Positions 18,035-27,755 are shown, numbered from the stretch's first letter. The stretch: DNA of 64,000 nucleotides from Macrococcoides caseolyticum (GCF_021366795.1 NZ_JAHCPS010000001.1:1-64000), one strand, 5' to 3'. The notes: generated from the sequence alone by a model not told the origin. Numbers and translations are program-made.

Positions 18035-18820
18035 TTATTCATTGAGATTGATGATTTCATTCACCATACGTGATAAGAAAATTGGAAATCTATGTTTTAA
18101 ATTATGATGTCCTTCATAGTGTTGTAAATCCAGTGCATACAATTTTTTTCTTTTCGTTAACATAGACATATATGGTCTTAAATGTTTGATATAATGTAAA
18201 TCTTCATTGCCTGCATGTAAGTATAATTTCGTAGGTTCTTTTACATCGAGCATCTTCTCTTTAATATCTAATTGCACGCTATCACTGTCACTGGATGAAC
18301 GAAGTATATTAGATAATATTAAGTTTCTTGCCTTTTCATTAATTTCATTCAAATAATCCAAAGGAAAATATTGGGGAGCCCCTGCTAATATATGGCCAGC
18401 ATTTAATCCATTGCCAATGAGTATTGCGCCTGTTCCACCTTTAGATGATCCTGCAATAATCAAATGTTTGTTATCAATATTAGACTGACTCATCAACATT
18501 TTTACTAGACTAATGCAATCTTCTAAATAATTAGGCTCACTATTTGTCCCATAGTAGTATGTTGGGACGTTATCTACTTCATCCATTATATAGAGTTTAT
18601 TACATTTGTGGTTTAACAATGTCTTGATGTAATTAAATTTAGCATTTTCTCTATATGCTTCTCTTCCACTAAAACCAGAAAGAACAACCACTAGATATGG
18701 TGCGTTTGTTTCTTCCAGGTATAAATATTTTATTTGATGAGATTTCCCTTGATAGATTTGTTGTTTCTCATCTATTAATTTAGCAATGCTAATTTGTTTT
18801 ACTCTTTTAAATAACTTCAT
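18035..18820 (-). CDS. Alpha/beta-hydrolase-like protein of the second glycan locus
   Basis: A 261-residue protein with a core strand LVVVLSGFSG (~43-52) and the nucleophile elbow AGSSKGG, with Ser126 in G-X-S-X-G. A histidine-rich segment near the end (LQHYEGHHNLKHRFP) may supply the catalytic histidine. No signal peptide is visible, so it acts in the cytoplasm. Proteins of this sort in capsule loci are often annotated only as hydrolases; a role in O-acyl transfer or trimming is possible. AAGGTG precedes the ATG. It is separated from the heparinase-like gene upstream by a terminator. Confidence 0.7.
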   Translation of the reverse strand: MKLFKRVKQISIAKLIDEKQQIYQGKSHQIKYLYLEETNAPYLVVVLSGFSGREAYRENAKFNYIKTLLNHKCNKLYIMDEVDNVPTYYYGTNSEPNYLEDCISLVKMLMSQSNIDNKHLIIAGSSKGGTGAILIGNGLNAGHILAGAPQYFPLDYLNEINEKARNLILSNILRSSSDSDSVQLDIKEKMLDVKEPTKLYLHAGNEDLHYIKHLRPYMSMLTKRKKLYALDLQHYEGHHNLKHRFPIFLSRMVNEIINLNE

Positions 18821-18839
18821 TATTAATCACCTTCTAAAA

Positions 18840-18879
18840 AAGTGCTAAAGATACATAAAAACTAATATCTTTAGCACTT
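18840..18879 (-). terminator. Terminator after the heparinase-like gene
   Basis: AAGTGCTAAAGATA (18840-18853) and TATCTTTAGCACTT (18866-18879) pair, and the minus strand continues with a T-run. It stops most transcription before the hydrolase gene, although read-through could still feed it. Confidence 0.8.
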
Positions 18880-18888
18880 CGATCTTAT

Positions 18889-20595
18889 TTATCTTGCAAT
18901 CGTGATTTGCTGACCATCAATATTTACTTTTAAATAGGCATCATTTAATTCAGTGACTTCATATTGTACGTCACTTGTTTTTATTACTGTAATATTACTT
19001 AGTTGTTTACCATTTGTTTTAAATTGTAGATGCTTTGTTAAGTTATATTTACTAGGTCCTGTAGCATTCAGTGCTTGTATAGGATCTTTACACCCTTCAA
19101 TAATTTCAGATGTACCAGAAAGTGATTCTATTGTTATCAATTCACCATTTCTTGTTAAATCATATTGTTGATGATTGATATGATTAATATCCACATCATG
19201 ATGTAAATTATAGTTTTCTATAAAAGTGTGTTCCTTTTCTGAATTTCCCTCGTTGATAATAAAGAACATTTCGGCTTCTTTTAAAAAAATGATTGTTCTG
19301 AATAATTGAGTTCCATCATTAAATCCTTTATTTTTTCCTTTTACGATAAAGTAATCCTGATGATCAAAATATTTTTCAATCCAGATTTTTTTAGTATATT
19401 TATTATCTTTTTCTTTTTGGTAAAATTTATTTTCTAATTGCAAACTTGAATGTGCTCTTGGTGTTACAATATATCTTCTTATAGGACTCTTAGAATAGTC
19501 AAACTTAGCACCGTCTTCGATAAAATCTACACCATTAATATTTAATGTGATACTTAAATCATCAGAATGTTTATGAGTAATTGTACTGTAGCCACAAACA
19601 AAAGACATATAGATATTATTTCTACTTTTTTGTTTGATGACACAAATACCTGCTTCTTCATCCACAAAATTTTTATAGATTGGTGTTCTTTCAGGTAATG
19701 ATGTATGTCCTGAATCACCTATAGCAGGTAACCTTTTGTTTGGTTTGAGTAAAATATTTAAATATTCATCTGCAGCATGCATATGCTGTACAACATCTTC
19801 TCCTAACGACTTATCATGTGCATTTAAATATTCCTCGATACCAACATACATTCTAAGTACCATATTATGATATTCTGGTGAATTTTCTAAATGACCGCCT
19901 TTATAACTAAAACTTTGCCAGAAAGTATCTACAACACGGTAAAAACCTTTATTAAATAATAATTCATCATCCATCACAAAGCCAAGCATCATTAATCCTC
20001 TATCCACCATAATGCCGTGATTGTTTTTTCGATAATTCGTATCATCTTTCAAATAATCTGCATGTTTATAAAGCAGTTTAAAATATCGATCAAAGTCCAC
20101 ATGAACTTTTTCTTTACTTAAACTATACAATAAATGTACTAATATTTGTGTTCTATTCCCAACCGGATGATCATACCATGTCATATCCGTACTTTTTCCA
20201 CTCTCAACAAAAGTCATCCATGATTCTGTAATTTCCTGAGCTTTTAATAAATATTTTTTATCTGTAAATTTATCATAGGCTGCTAATAGTTGGCCTACAA
20301 TTCTTAAACTTTGCAGATATAACTGGTAACTGACATGATTTTTATGATGTATATATGACCAATCAAAATTCTCATTGAATTCAACTGAATCAAATCCAGG
20401 GAAAGGTACGATTGTATTTTCTACCGCAAGATTTGCATACTTTAATGTCGTTTTATTGTATTGAGCTAATGGTAATACATCTTCTTTTTTTATACTTTTA
20501 AAATGTTGTTGGTTTTTCTCATGTGATAATTCTTTTAAAATCTTATTTTCTATTTCATCTAGTCTATTTAGTATTTCTTTATTATTGCTGAACAA
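18889..20595 (-). CDS. Heparinase II/III-family protein
   Basis: The 568-residue protein has an alpha-toroid N-terminal half (LLAAYDKFTDKKYLLKAQEI at ~90-110, then a segment around NPEYHNMVLRMYVG). The C-terminal beta half carries THKHSDDLSI near residue 340 and RRYIVTPRAHSSLQ, as in heparinase II/III and alginate-lyase relatives. These enzymes cleave uronic-acid-containing glycans by beta-elimination. No signal peptide is visible, so it would act inside the cell, perhaps on incomplete or misrouted polymer, or have a changed role. Translation appears to begin at TTG (20595) after a GGGGGAG site. It lies 12 bp from the upstream hydrolase gene. Confidence 0.88.
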   Translation of the reverse strand: MFSNNKEILNRLDEIENKILKELSHEKNQQHFKSIKKEDVLPLAQYNKTTLKYANLAVENTIVPFPGFDSVEFNENFDWSYIHHKNHVSYQLYLQSLRIVGQLLAAYDKFTDKKYLLKAQEITESWMTFVESGKSTDMTWYDHPVGNRTQILVHLLYSLSKEKVHVDFDRYFKLLYKHADYLKDDTNYRKNNHGIMVDRGLMMLGFVMDDELLFNKGFYRVVDTFWQSFSYKGGHLENSPEYHNMVLRMYVGIEEYLNAHDKSLGEDVVQHMHAADEYLNILLKPNKRLPAIGDSGHTSLPERTPIYKNFVDEEAGICVIKQKSRNNIYMSFVCGYSTITHKHSDDLSITLNINGVDFIEDGAKFDYSKSPIRRYIVTPRAHSSLQLENKFYQKEKDNKYTKKIWIEKYFDHQDYFIVKGKNKGFNDGTQLFRTIIFLKEAEMFFIINEGNSEKEHTFIENYNLHHDVDINHINHQQYDLTRNGELITIESLSGTSEIIEGCKDPIQALNATGPSKYNLTKHLQFKTNGKQLSNITVIKTSDVQYEVTELNDAYLKVNIDGQQITIAR

Positions 20596-20607
20596 TAAAA
20601 CTCCCCC

Positions 20608-21411
20608 TTAATCAATAAAATGATGAATCATTTTTATTGTTTGGTCTTTTGGTAAAGGATTATGGCCTTCCTTAGGATGCTTATAGAAATAAAATTCAAT
20701 ATTTACATCCTTAATCCCCTTATATTTTGCAATATTTTTCATAAATGGATCGGCATGTCCTTTCATATCTGAAACACATGCTCTATTTTGCATATATAAC
20801 ATTTTAGGCGTATTTTTAAATTTTGAAAATGCTTGCGTTAAACTTAATCTATAAGCATATTTTTCTTTAACCTCATCAAGTGTTAAATTTGGATAAATTA
20901 TTTCTAATAATTTATTCACTGCTGATTCGTGATAATTTAAAACGTACGTTTGCGGATTATTAACAATAACTTTAGTGCCTTTAAGTAACGTCGCCAAATA
21001 AATCGACATATAACCACCTGCAGATGAACCATAAAACGTAACTTTTTCTTTTGAGTAATTTAAGCTAATCATTAATTTGTCAATGATTTGAGCTATTTTC
21101 TCTAATGCAAATGATTCAATACTACCCTGTCCCCATCCGATTTTAAGGCCATTATTATGAAGTGTCGGATCATCTATGAACAAACAAGTTGCCCTAAATT
21201 CAGACTTCCATGACGATCTTTGAAATAATGGTGGCTGTTTCTTTGAAGGGTCTATTGCGCCGTTACTGAAACAAATAATATTATCGTATTTCTCATTGTA
21301 TTTTAAATGAAAATAATAGGTTTTATTTTCAAAATTAACTGCAAAATCTGTATTAAAACCGTTTTCAAACGTGTAGTTTTCTAGTTCTTCATAATTTAAT
21401 GTTAGCATCAA
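20608..21411 (-). CDS. Alpha/beta-hydrolase-like protein, second copy type
   Basis: A 267-residue protein with the nucleophile elbow FYGSSAGGYMS (Ser130) and a C-terminal KHPKEGHNPLPKD segment with a likely catalytic histidine. It differs in sequence from the hydrolase at 18035-18820 but has the same fold plan. No export signal is seen. It sits between a large glycosyltransferase and the heparinase-like gene with gaps of 6 and 12 bp. The first codon is TTG (21411) followed by ATG (21408); AAGGGGTG upstream fits either. Substrate unknown; an esterase or acyltransferase acting on the polymer is plausible. Confidence 0.72.
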   Translation of the reverse strand: MMLTLNYEELENYTFENGFNTDFAVNFENKTYYFHLKYNEKYDNIICFSNGAIDPSKKQPPLFQRSSWKSEFRATCLFIDDPTLHNNGLKIGWGQGSIESFALEKIAQIIDKLMISLNYSKEKVTFYGSSAGGYMSIYLATLLKGTKVIVNNPQTYVLNYHESAVNKLLEIIYPNLTLDEVKEKYAYRLSLTQAFSKFKNTPKMLYMQNRACVSDMKGHADPFMKNIAKYKGIKDVNIEFYFYKHPKEGHNPLPKDQTIKMIHHFID

Positions 21412-21417
21412 TTACTT

Positions 21418-24054
21418 TCACCCCTTGTAATTAACCTCTTTTTTAAGTTCTTCAATTGTTTCATTTAACTCGATATCCTGAGGTCGTTTAATTCCATCGT
21501 ACAAGCTGTATATATCTAAAAATCTTGTGATTGCTTGATGTCTTTCTTCTGGTTTTATGCGATCAAATCGAATGATATACCAGCCTTTAATATAGAAGTT
21601 AAAACGTTCTGTCATATACGCGTCCAACAATTTATGTTGCTTTAAGAATGGGATACGTTCCGTTTCAAGTTTGTAATACTTATCAAAGAATTTCGCACCA
21701 ATCGTATTCGTCACCGATCCAGATACTGCTGCGTAATACATATGGATAAATGCATTAAGTCCTTCTGCCTTTTTAGAATAAAGCATCAGTTCCTGGAAGA
21801 ACATTGTATCTTGTCCTGCAGCACCTTCAACCATTTTTATTTGATTGTCTTTTATTATCGATTTTTTAATAATCAAGGCTTGGATACTTTGTGCACGTAA
21901 TCCAGATTCTTTCATGTATTTATGTGTATCTTCAATTAATAATTTATTTTGATTATATTTCTTGATGGTATTAGCGTAATTGAACGTTGAACGTCTCACA
22001 TTATCTTCTTTCATAATGTTACCTACAACTAAGTCTAATGATGGATCACTTGTTAAACGGGCAAATAGTTTGCCATAGCCATCGCCCATCGCTTCATTAT
22101 CAGGGTCAAGATACGTAATATAAGGTGATGTTGCTAGTTCAATGCCGACGTTACGTGGTCGAGAAGCTGATCCAGATCCTTCAGCAAATTCCTTATAGAC
22201 GATATGATTAGGGTATCTTCTTCTAATACGATTAATGATTTTAATTGTTTCGTCATCGGTACTGCCGTCATTAACAAAGACGATTTCCATTTTGTCAAAG
22301 ATGCTTGAACGTCTTAAACTTGCGAAACATTTATCTTCTAAATATACACCGTTATTATGGATTGGCACGATAACACTTAATTGTTTTGATGATTTTGGTG
22401 CACGTCTATTATTTTCTAACTCAATGTCATCTGCTAAATACCCTTTTGTTAAGTTTGATAGTGAATCAAGTTTAAAACCTTCTGTTATTTTAAACATTGT
22501 GACTGTTGCATCCGACATTTTATCTGTTAGATTATGGACTTCACCTGTCCCTTTTTTCGTTACAAAATCAACATCTACGTATTTAAATGGCGTCAATAGG
22601 TCTTCCAGATAATATTCACCATAAACGTTTTGTTTGGTCATGAAAGTAATATAGTCATATTGTGTTAAATCCACTTGTGCTAACGCTGATTCATTAATCA
22701 ATGTTTTATCCACATAAAGTTGACGGTTAAAGTTCACTTCTACTTCTTTACTTTCATCTTTATTTACAACCAGAATACGATTTTTCTCTTCTAATATTGG
22801 GGTGCCAAGTACAATATTCTCAATATACGCAAAGCGATGATATGTCGTATGTTCTCTAAATACATTGCGAATCGCTTTTCCCTGGAATTCTCTTAAATCT
22901 AATTCTGAATAGTTTTTTACGATTGGTCCAACATCCGCATGATTATTTATCATAAAGACATTCGGAAATTGATTATTTACACCAACACTATAGTTTGATA
23001 ATAAAAGAATACCAAAGGCTTGTAGTTCAAAGATTCGGTTCGCAAACATTGTTTCACTATATTTAACTGAGTTTAAGTTAATAGCCCAACGATATAGTTT
23101 ATGAGTATTCATTAAATCCTCATGATTCATCGGATACGTTAAGTTCGGAATATATTTTGCCGGGAATAAATATCTGTCCTTCTTCAAGTTTAGGTTTCGA
23201 TCGATAATTGTAAATTCTCGTTCTGCATTTTTTAAGCCGTCTAGAATCATACTTGTTTCTTTATTTCTTGTAGGATATTTTGTTAACCAGCTTCCAGCAA
23301 AGATGACTTCATCCTTTACCGTTTCTGCATACTTTGTACGTGTCCCAATAGGATTATGATAATTTGGATTAATACCAAATTGTAACGTATGAACATTCTC
23401 GTGACCACAGAGTTCAATATATGTCGGAATCATTTCTACAGCACTTGTAAAGACCACATCGCATAATTCAGCGACATCTTTAAATAAATTATAATTCACT
23501 GGATCTTCTTTAGAATAAAATACCGTTTTAATCTTTCTGTCTTTAAAGTGTTTAATGACATGATAAATATCTTGTCTTAATTCACTTCCAGGACTTGCAC
23601 TGCCTTCCCAGGACATATCAATACCACGCCAGCTTGTCGCATACATAAAGTAATCTACATCAATGGTATCTAATTGGTCTAAATCTTTATGAGAAATATA
23701 GGTTAAATTGGATACATCTTTAAATGAATTATAAAGAAACTCATCACATATAATCGCTACACGTTTATCTGATTTTTTGAAATACGTACTTGGTTTCACA
23801 TGTTTCATGTTTGGGAAATACGTTTCTACTTCATTCAGAAAGTCCGTCTTCGCATTTTCATCTACTAATTTAAAATAATTATGAAATGAATGGTAATCAT
23901 TGTCATTAAGCAAATGGAACTTTGCGACGTTATAATTTGTTTCAAGCATATCGTAATACGTTTTATAACGTTCAATTTTAGACATTTCTTCAAAGTTAAT
24001 ATTATCTTCTACGATTTGATTGTCCTGTATTACATTATTATCTTCTTTAACCAC
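21418..24054 (-). CDS. Two-domain glycosyltransferase: CgeB/DUF3880-like plus GT2
   Basis: An 878-residue protein. Residues ~60-420 look like the CgeB-type GT-B glycosyltransferase (FTSAVEMIPTYIELCG, VIFAGSWLTKYPTRN and NRIFELQAFGILLLSNY). Residues ~560-800 are a GT2 domain with LSVIVPIHNNGVYLEDKC, the FVNDGSTDD nucleotide site and TYLDPDNEAMGDGYG holding the DXD-like acidic pair. Such double enzymes can add two different sugars or make an alternating chain. A DNA-level start at GTG (24054) follows GAGGAG. It is the largest gene of the second glycan locus, 2 bp from its upstream neighbour, and central to polymer synthesis. Confidence 0.87.
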   Translation of the reverse strand: MVKEDNNVIQDNQIVEDNINFEEMSKIERYKTYYDMLETNYNVAKFHLLNDNDYHSFHNYFKLVDENAKTDFLNEVETYFPNMKHVKPSTYFKKSDKRVAIICDEFLYNSFKDVSNLTYISHKDLDQLDTIDVDYFMYATSWRGIDMSWEGSASPGSELRQDIYHVIKHFKDRKIKTVFYSKEDPVNYNLFKDVAELCDVVFTSAVEMIPTYIELCGHENVHTLQFGINPNYHNPIGTRTKYAETVKDEVIFAGSWLTKYPTRNKETSMILDGLKNAEREFTIIDRNLNLKKDRYLFPAKYIPNLTYPMNHEDLMNTHKLYRWAINLNSVKYSETMFANRIFELQAFGILLLSNYSVGVNNQFPNVFMINNHADVGPIVKNYSELDLREFQGKAIRNVFREHTTYHRFAYIENIVLGTPILEEKNRILVVNKDESKEVEVNFNRQLYVDKTLINESALAQVDLTQYDYITFMTKQNVYGEYYLEDLLTPFKYVDVDFVTKKGTGEVHNLTDKMSDATVTMFKITEGFKLDSLSNLTKGYLADDIELENNRRAPKSSKQLSVIVPIHNNGVYLEDKCFASLRRSSIFDKMEIVFVNDGSTDDETIKIINRIRRRYPNHIVYKEFAEGSGSASRPRNVGIELATSPYITYLDPDNEAMGDGYGKLFARLTSDPSLDLVVGNIMKEDNVRRSTFNYANTIKKYNQNKLLIEDTHKYMKESGLRAQSIQALIIKKSIIKDNQIKMVEGAAGQDTMFFQELMLYSKKAEGLNAFIHMYYAAVSGSVTNTIGAKFFDKYYKLETERIPFLKQHKLLDAYMTERFNFYIKGWYIIRFDRIKPEERHQAITRFLDIYSLYDGIKRPQDIELNETIEELKKEVNYKG

Positions 24055-24056
24055 AA

Positions 24057-24983
24057 CTAACGTCTCCTCTTCCAGATTTGTCGCTGAATTCTACCTAATT
24101 TCGAATTAGATAAGTTTTGGTATAATTCTTCAACGCGTGCTTTTCTATCTTCTAATTTGTAAATTTCTTTTGTTAGTGAAATATTTTCATTAATTAACTT
24201 TTGCATAATACTACGTGATGTTTCGCGTTCTTCATCAAATAATCCAAGTAAGTTGCTGATTAAACTTGTTGTTACATCAATCTTTGGCTTAATATATTCG
24301 ATTGAATCAATATCAAAGCCAATTAGATTTTCAGCTTTAACATAATAATATTTATTTTTATGTTGAAAACGCACAAGATTTAATGATGGATATACAAGCA
24401 TTACCGTAAGAACTTCATCACTAAAATCTACATATTGATTGTACTGTGATTTTAAATCCGAATCTTTATAGCACACTTCTGTCGTTAGATTTTTCGCAAC
24501 CATCGGTTCATTCATTTTTTTTGAATAGTGGATATCATCTTCGTATACAAAACCGATAAACTTAGATTTCTTATAAAGACCAAGCGCCATTTTACCATCA
24601 TATTCTAAAGCAACACGTGCATGGAAGCTCCCTGTATTAAAGAATAATTGGTAATCACGTTTTGCGTTAATTTGTTTGTTGATAGCTACCACTTCAAAAT
24701 GTTCTAAATTGACTTTAACGGTAAGTGGATCAATACTTGTTAATAAAATCGATGTTTTTATTTTTATCCAGCCACGAAGTTCTCCATTTAGTTCTATTAA
24801 TCCCCAGATATCCCCCTCAATTTTTTCAGTGGTAATGACTTTAATTACTTTTTGATTGAGTTCACTTAATACACCTATCGCTTCAGCTTTTTCATCGACA
24901 GAGGTGATTAAGTCATCGTCATTTTCCTGACATAAAATATAGAAAGATAAGTCTCGCATCGTATACAGTTCTAATAATTCCAT
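24057..24983 (-). CDS. Protein with SH3b/GW-like modules and C-terminal coiled coil
   Basis: I do not recognise this 308-residue protein. It seems to hold three related ~75-residue beta-rich modules. The first has IEGDIWGLIELNGELRGWIK, resembling the GW/SH3b pattern of a strand ending in G-W; the others hold MALGLYKKSKFIGFV and YYYVKAENLIGFD. Residues ~255-300 form a coiled coil ending in a basic KLGRIQRQIWKRRR tail. There is no signal peptide or membrane helix. It lies between two glycosyltransferase genes, overlapping the upstream stop by one base (TAATG). A scaffold for the synthesis complex, or a sensor of the chain, is a guess. Confidence 0.6.
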   Translation of the reverse strand: MELLELYTMRDLSFYILCQENDDDLITSVDEKAEAIGVLSELNQKVIKVITTEKIEGDIWGLIELNGELRGWIKIKTSILLTSIDPLTVKVNLEHFEVVAINKQINAKRDYQLFFNTGSFHARVALEYDGKMALGLYKKSKFIGFVYEDDIHYSKKMNEPMVAKNLTTEVCYKDSDLKSQYNQYVDFSDEVLTVMLVYPSLNLVRFQHKNKYYYVKAENLIGFDIDSIEYIKPKIDVTTSLISNLLGLFDEERETSRSIMQKLINENISLTKEIYKLEDRKARVEELYQNLSNSKLGRIQRQIWKRRR

Positions 24984-26188
24984 TATGATAGCTCCTTATT
25001 CATTAATTCAATTAATGCTTTGATATTATTATCCCAAATGAGATGTTCTTTTGTATAGTTATAACAATTGTCACAATACGTTTTGTAGAGAGATTCATTA
25101 TTTTTTAACGCTGTAATCGCCTGTACCATTTCATCAACCGATGCTTTTTCCTTCGCAAAACCAAGTTGGTAATCGTTAATCATTTCTCGGGCATCATTTC
25201 CTATATTTGAAATGACAGGAACACCTAGACTGATTGAATCGATAATTTTTCCTGGAAGTATATTCATGAATATATCATCTTCAATCAATAATGAGAGCGA
25301 TACATGTCTTTCTTTCATAAATTTTAAGCATTCAATTCGTGGTAATACATCATAGATTGTGACATATTCAAGATTTAATGCCTTAACCTCAGATTTAAAT
25401 TCAACAGCGTGCAAACCATACACAATAGCATCAAACTTAATTTTCAGATGGTTGAGTCTTTTTGCGACTTCAAGTAACTCTTCAGCGTTTTGAGCAAAGC
25501 CTAAATTTCCGGAATAAAATACAGTAAATGTGTCTACTTTATCGACTTTTACTGAGTTAAGTTCCTGTTGATTAATACTATTGGGTAAGTATAACATTGG
25601 TTTCATTCTCAAGTTTAATCGCTTAACGATATGATGCTTAAATCCAAGATGATTATATATGATTTTAGCACTGCGATTATACATCATGCGTTCCAGATAA
25701 TTGAGTACTGGTGAAAATAGATTGATCCATTTAACGCCCAAGGCGTAAATACTATCTGGCCATAAATCTCTAATATCTAAAATAATTTCTGACTTAATTT
25801 TGTTTTTGAGTGGCACAATGGCAAGGGGCATAAAAATGTTTGGGCTCGTTACAATAATTGTATCGTAATTATGATGATATTTTTTTATAAAACGAAATGT
25901 ATGCTGCATGATTTCCAAATAATATAAAATCCGTTTAATGTGTGATTTAGATTGTTTATCTAATTTTGTAGATAACCTAAAAACTTGATCTGCATGCGCA
26001 TTAATATATTCATCATTCCAGTACTCATTGGATTGGTACATTGTCGCATTAGGATATGACGGATTTGACGTTAATATATCTGCAGCTATACCGGATTGAT
26101 TAAGTAATGTAAATATATTTTTATATCGGTTGGCACCACTACCGATTTCAGGATAAAAGTTTTGAGTAACTAATAATACTCGACCCAT
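24983..26188 (-). CDS. GT4-family glycosyltransferase (WbuB-like)
   Basis: A GT-B glycosyltransferase of 401 residues. It starts VLLVTQNFYPEIGSGANRY, typical of WbuB-like enzymes, and has DIRDLWPDS mid-way, VFYSGNLGFAQN at the domain join and a C-terminal EX7-like segment around ILPGKIIDSISLGVPVIS. It has a likely membrane-associating basic region near residue 100-130. It is the first gene of the operon running down to the heparinase-like gene, with GGAG 9 bp before ATG. Sugar donor and acceptor cannot be told from sequence. Confidence 0.87.
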   Translation of the reverse strand: MGRVLLVTQNFYPEIGSGANRYKNIFTLLNQSGIAADILTSNPSYPNATMYQSNEYWNDEYINAHADQVFRLSTKLDKQSKSHIKRILYYLEIMQHTFRFIKKYHHNYDTIIVTSPNIFMPLAIVPLKNKIKSEIILDIRDLWPDSIYALGVKWINLFSPVLNYLERMMYNRSAKIIYNHLGFKHHIVKRLNLRMKPMLYLPNSINQQELNSVKVDKVDTFTVFYSGNLGFAQNAEELLEVAKRLNHLKIKFDAIVYGLHAVEFKSEVKALNLEYVTIYDVLPRIECLKFMKERHVSLSLLIEDDIFMNILPGKIIDSISLGVPVISNIGNDAREMINDYQLGFAKEKASVDEMVQAITALKNNESLYKTYCDNCYNYTKEHLIWDNNIKALIELMNKELS

Positions 26189-26230
26189 CGTAATACTCCA
26201 TTCATTATTAAAATTTTCTCAGCGTTTATC

Positions 26231-26250
26231 ATTATAATGTAACTATTATA
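26231..26250 (-). promoter_or_regulatory. Two -10-like hexamers upstream of the GT4 operon
   Basis: The minus strand has TATAAT at 26231-26236 and again at 26245-26250, both 43-62 bp before the start codon. No strong -35 box is obvious. This supports a separate promoter for the 26188-to-18889 operon, after the terminator of the preceding gene. Confidence 0.4.
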
Positions 26251-26305
26251 ACAATATGTTGCTTGTTTTTATAACATTTCATGAAAGTTTATATAAAAAA
26301 ATCGA

Positions 26306-26349
26306 AAAGGACATCACTATCATCCTGAATGATTTTAATGATGTCCTTT
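26306..26349 (-). terminator. Terminator of the membrane-linked GT4 gene
   Basis: AAAGGACATCA (26306-26316) pairs with TGATGTCCTTT (26339-26349), with a further small internal hairpin. The minus strand continues into CGATTTTTTTAT. It lies 29 bp past the stop codon of the gene at 26379-27662. Confidence 0.82.
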
Positions 26350-26378
26350 GCGTTATTCAATATTACATACACACCGTG

Positions 26379-27662
26379 CTATAAAGTGTTGTATACATCT
26401 ATCAATTTAATTTTTTCGTTTTCCCAGTTGTAAATCTGTTTAATGTCTTTACACTTCTCACTATATTGATTGCGTAATGCTTCATCACTTACTAATTTAT
26501 TTACGGCTTGGGCAATTTGGTTCACGTCATGACTATCTACCGCAATACCAACACCCTGATCAACAACCGCTTTTACTTCAGGGAAATTACAACTTACAAC
26601 TGGAACATGTGCCATAATATATTCAAATAATTTATTAGAACTTGCTGAATAATGATTAAAACAAATATTTTGTAACACCTGAAAACCTATATATGCTTGC
26701 TTCGTATACGATGGTAAAGCTTTAAAATGTACTTTCTCAATAAACTTGATTCGGTCACTTGCTGGACTTGCTTTCGCCATATCTTTTAATGTCTTCTCAA
26801 GCTTACCAGCGCCAATAAAGACCAAAGTTCCCTCTTTTACTTGAGGCATCATTTCAATAAGCAATTCTAACCCACGCCCTTGTTGTAAGCCCCCTTGATA
26901 AAGTAGAATCTTCTCATCTTTAGGCAGTCCAAGTTCACCATGTAAATCAACATCTGGCTTATCATCGATATTATAAAGTTCAGAATAATTATATAAAGTG
27001 TGTGGGTAGAAACCATAAAGCTCTTCATTCTTTTTAGCACGTGTATGGTTTTCAACAATCATCTCGTCAACGAATTTAAGCATCAATGACTCTACACGCT
27101 TAATTTTCTTCGGATTATAGCCTGTGCGAGAAGTCTGTACTTCGTGCGAATCATAGACTAACTTTTTAGGTTTTAATCTAAATTTAGAACAAATTATCCC
27201 TTGAGGTAATGTGTTTAAATCGTTTGAATGATAAATGTCCGCGTTATCTTTGTACCCTTTAAAAATCATGCGTGCGATGATTGCGCCATTGACAATATTT
27301 TTTCTAACCTTACGGAGTTTTACACTTAATGCTGCCATTAATAAAAGAGAAGCAAAATAGATTAATAACATTAAGTTGAAATAAAGTAATGTCACACCTA
27401 TTACTGTACTTACTGTTCCTACTTTAATTAAAAATGAGTTTTTATCCTTTTGATAAGCCGTTATAAAAGAAGGATAGCGTTGAACGCGTGAAACCTTGAA
27501 GTAGTCATTAAAACGTTCTTCTTGTAATACCTTATCATCCTTTGGATCATCAATTGCGATTAAATGGACATCATAACCATTTTCTGAGAGTGCCGTGCAT
27601 TCTCTATTCACACGGGCATCATTTGTGAAATGATTCCATACAAACATTGTAACCTTTTTCAT
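26379..27662 (-). CDS. GT4-family glycosyltransferase with internal membrane hairpin
   Basis: A 427-residue GT-B enzyme. The N-terminal domain has MFVWNHFTNDARVNRE. A hydrophobic hairpin at ~80-118 (VGTVSTVIGVTLLYF, then LIYFASLLLMAALSV) should hold it at the membrane next to lipid-linked substrate. The C-terminal domain has ILLYQGGLQQGRGLELL and the EX7E-type SSNKLFEYIMAHVPVVS. It has its own terminator and AAGGTGGA-type ribosome site, so it is a single-gene unit. It probably adds one sugar of the ABC-exported polymer. Donor unknown. Confidence 0.87.
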   Translation of the reverse strand: MKKVTMFVWNHFTNDARVNRECTALSENGYDVHLIAIDDPKDDKVLQEERFNDYFKVSRVQRYPSFITAYQKDKNSFLIKVGTVSTVIGVTLLYFNLMLLIYFASLLLMAALSVKLRKVRKNIVNGAIIARMIFKGYKDNADIYHSNDLNTLPQGIICSKFRLKPKKLVYDSHEVQTSRTGYNPKKIKRVESLMLKFVDEMIVENHTRAKKNEELYGFYPHTLYNYSELYNIDDKPDVDLHGELGLPKDEKILLYQGGLQQGRGLELLIEMMPQVKEGTLVFIGAGKLEKTLKDMAKASPASDRIKFIEKVHFKALPSYTKQAYIGFQVLQNICFNHYSASSNKLFEYIMAHVPVVSCNFPEVKAVVDQGVGIAVDSHDVNQIAQAVNKLVSDEALRNQYSEKCKDIKQIYNWENEKIKLIDVYNTL

Positions 27663-27723
27663 AATTCCACCTTCTCATGTTTCTATTCATTTTTTCATTT
27701 TAATCATACACTATTTTTTACAT

Positions 27724-27755
27724 AAAAAAAGAGATTAGAACAAATATCTAATCTC
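27724..27755 (-). terminator. Terminator after the acyltransferase remnant
   Basis: GAGATTAGA (27731-27739) and TCTAATCTC (27747-27755) pair and the minus strand continues with seven T residues. It would once have ended the acyltransferase gene whose last part remains upstream. Confidence 0.8.

Noticed and set aside
22235-22612. A 125-residue frame opposite the large glycosyltransferase
   Set aside because: It is a shadow of the coding strand, with no start signal and no recognisable domain.
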